Of a DNA stretch of 6,236 nt, positions 6,208 through 6,236 are shown piece by piece. Made by a program: the position numbers and the translations under genes. The DNA comes from Methanomethylicus sp964513415. Its GTDB lineage: Archaea > Thermoproteota > Methanomethylicia > Methanomethylicales > Methanomethylicaceae. Each line of letters opens with the position of its first letter. Within the stretch, counting starts at the first letter, position 1. Below the pieces are notes generated by a model, which was not told the DNA's origin, did no database searches, and was given only the letters and a program-made list of their open reading frames with translations. The stretch is from NCBI GenBank assembly GCA_964513415.1, contig CAZEMX010000116.1, positions 1 through 6,236 of the forward strand, read 5' to 3'.

Positions 6208-6236
6208 TGTCCTGACTGGCTATGCCGTAAGATAGC

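Overview
The window is a single-direction cluster of six plus-strand genes for the breakdown of a phosphorylated amino sugar, followed by about 0.4 kb without a recognisable gene. Base composition is about 40% G+C by eye. Shine-Dalgarno sites are purine-rich (AAGGAG, AGGAAG, GGAGGG), one gene starts with TTG, and gaps within the cluster are short. This fits a low-to-moderate GC fermentative bacterium, for example a Bacillota or spirochaete lineage. The sequence does not allow a finer placement, and no rRNA or tRNA is present.

Layout: (1) the 3' part of a Gfo/Idh/MocA-type NAD(P)-dependent sugar oxidoreductase, cut by the window edge; (2) a LarA/DUF2088 protein, a homologue of nickel-pincer lactate racemase; (3) a NagB-type glucosamine-6-phosphate deaminase/isomerase; (4) a 252-residue SIS-domain sugar-phosphate protein with a TTG start; (5) a NagA-type N-acetylhexosamine-6-phosphate deacetylase, whose ATG directly follows the stop codon of gene 4 in the same frame; (6) after a 169-bp gap, a second SIS protein closely related to gene 4. 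The tail (5825-6236) holds an 18-codon ORF with a good GGAGG site and, overlapping it, a perfect 9-bp GC-rich hairpin that resembles the subterminal hairpins of IS200/IS605-type elements.

Working model: NagA removes acetate and NagB removes ammonia and isomerises to a ketose phosphate. The SIS pair and the oxidoreductase would convert an unusual sugar into the NagA substrate. The LarA homologue is the unexpected member. It suggests that a 2-hydroxyacid is released or epimerised along the way. One testable idea is a substrate carrying a lactyl ether (muramic-acid-like), with a SIS protein as etherase, since MurQ is a SIS protein that yields D-lactate. The alternative is a sugar-acid (aldonate) intermediate made by the oxidoreductase. 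No transporter, kinase, regulator or nickel-pincer maturation gene (larB, larC, larE) lies inside the window.
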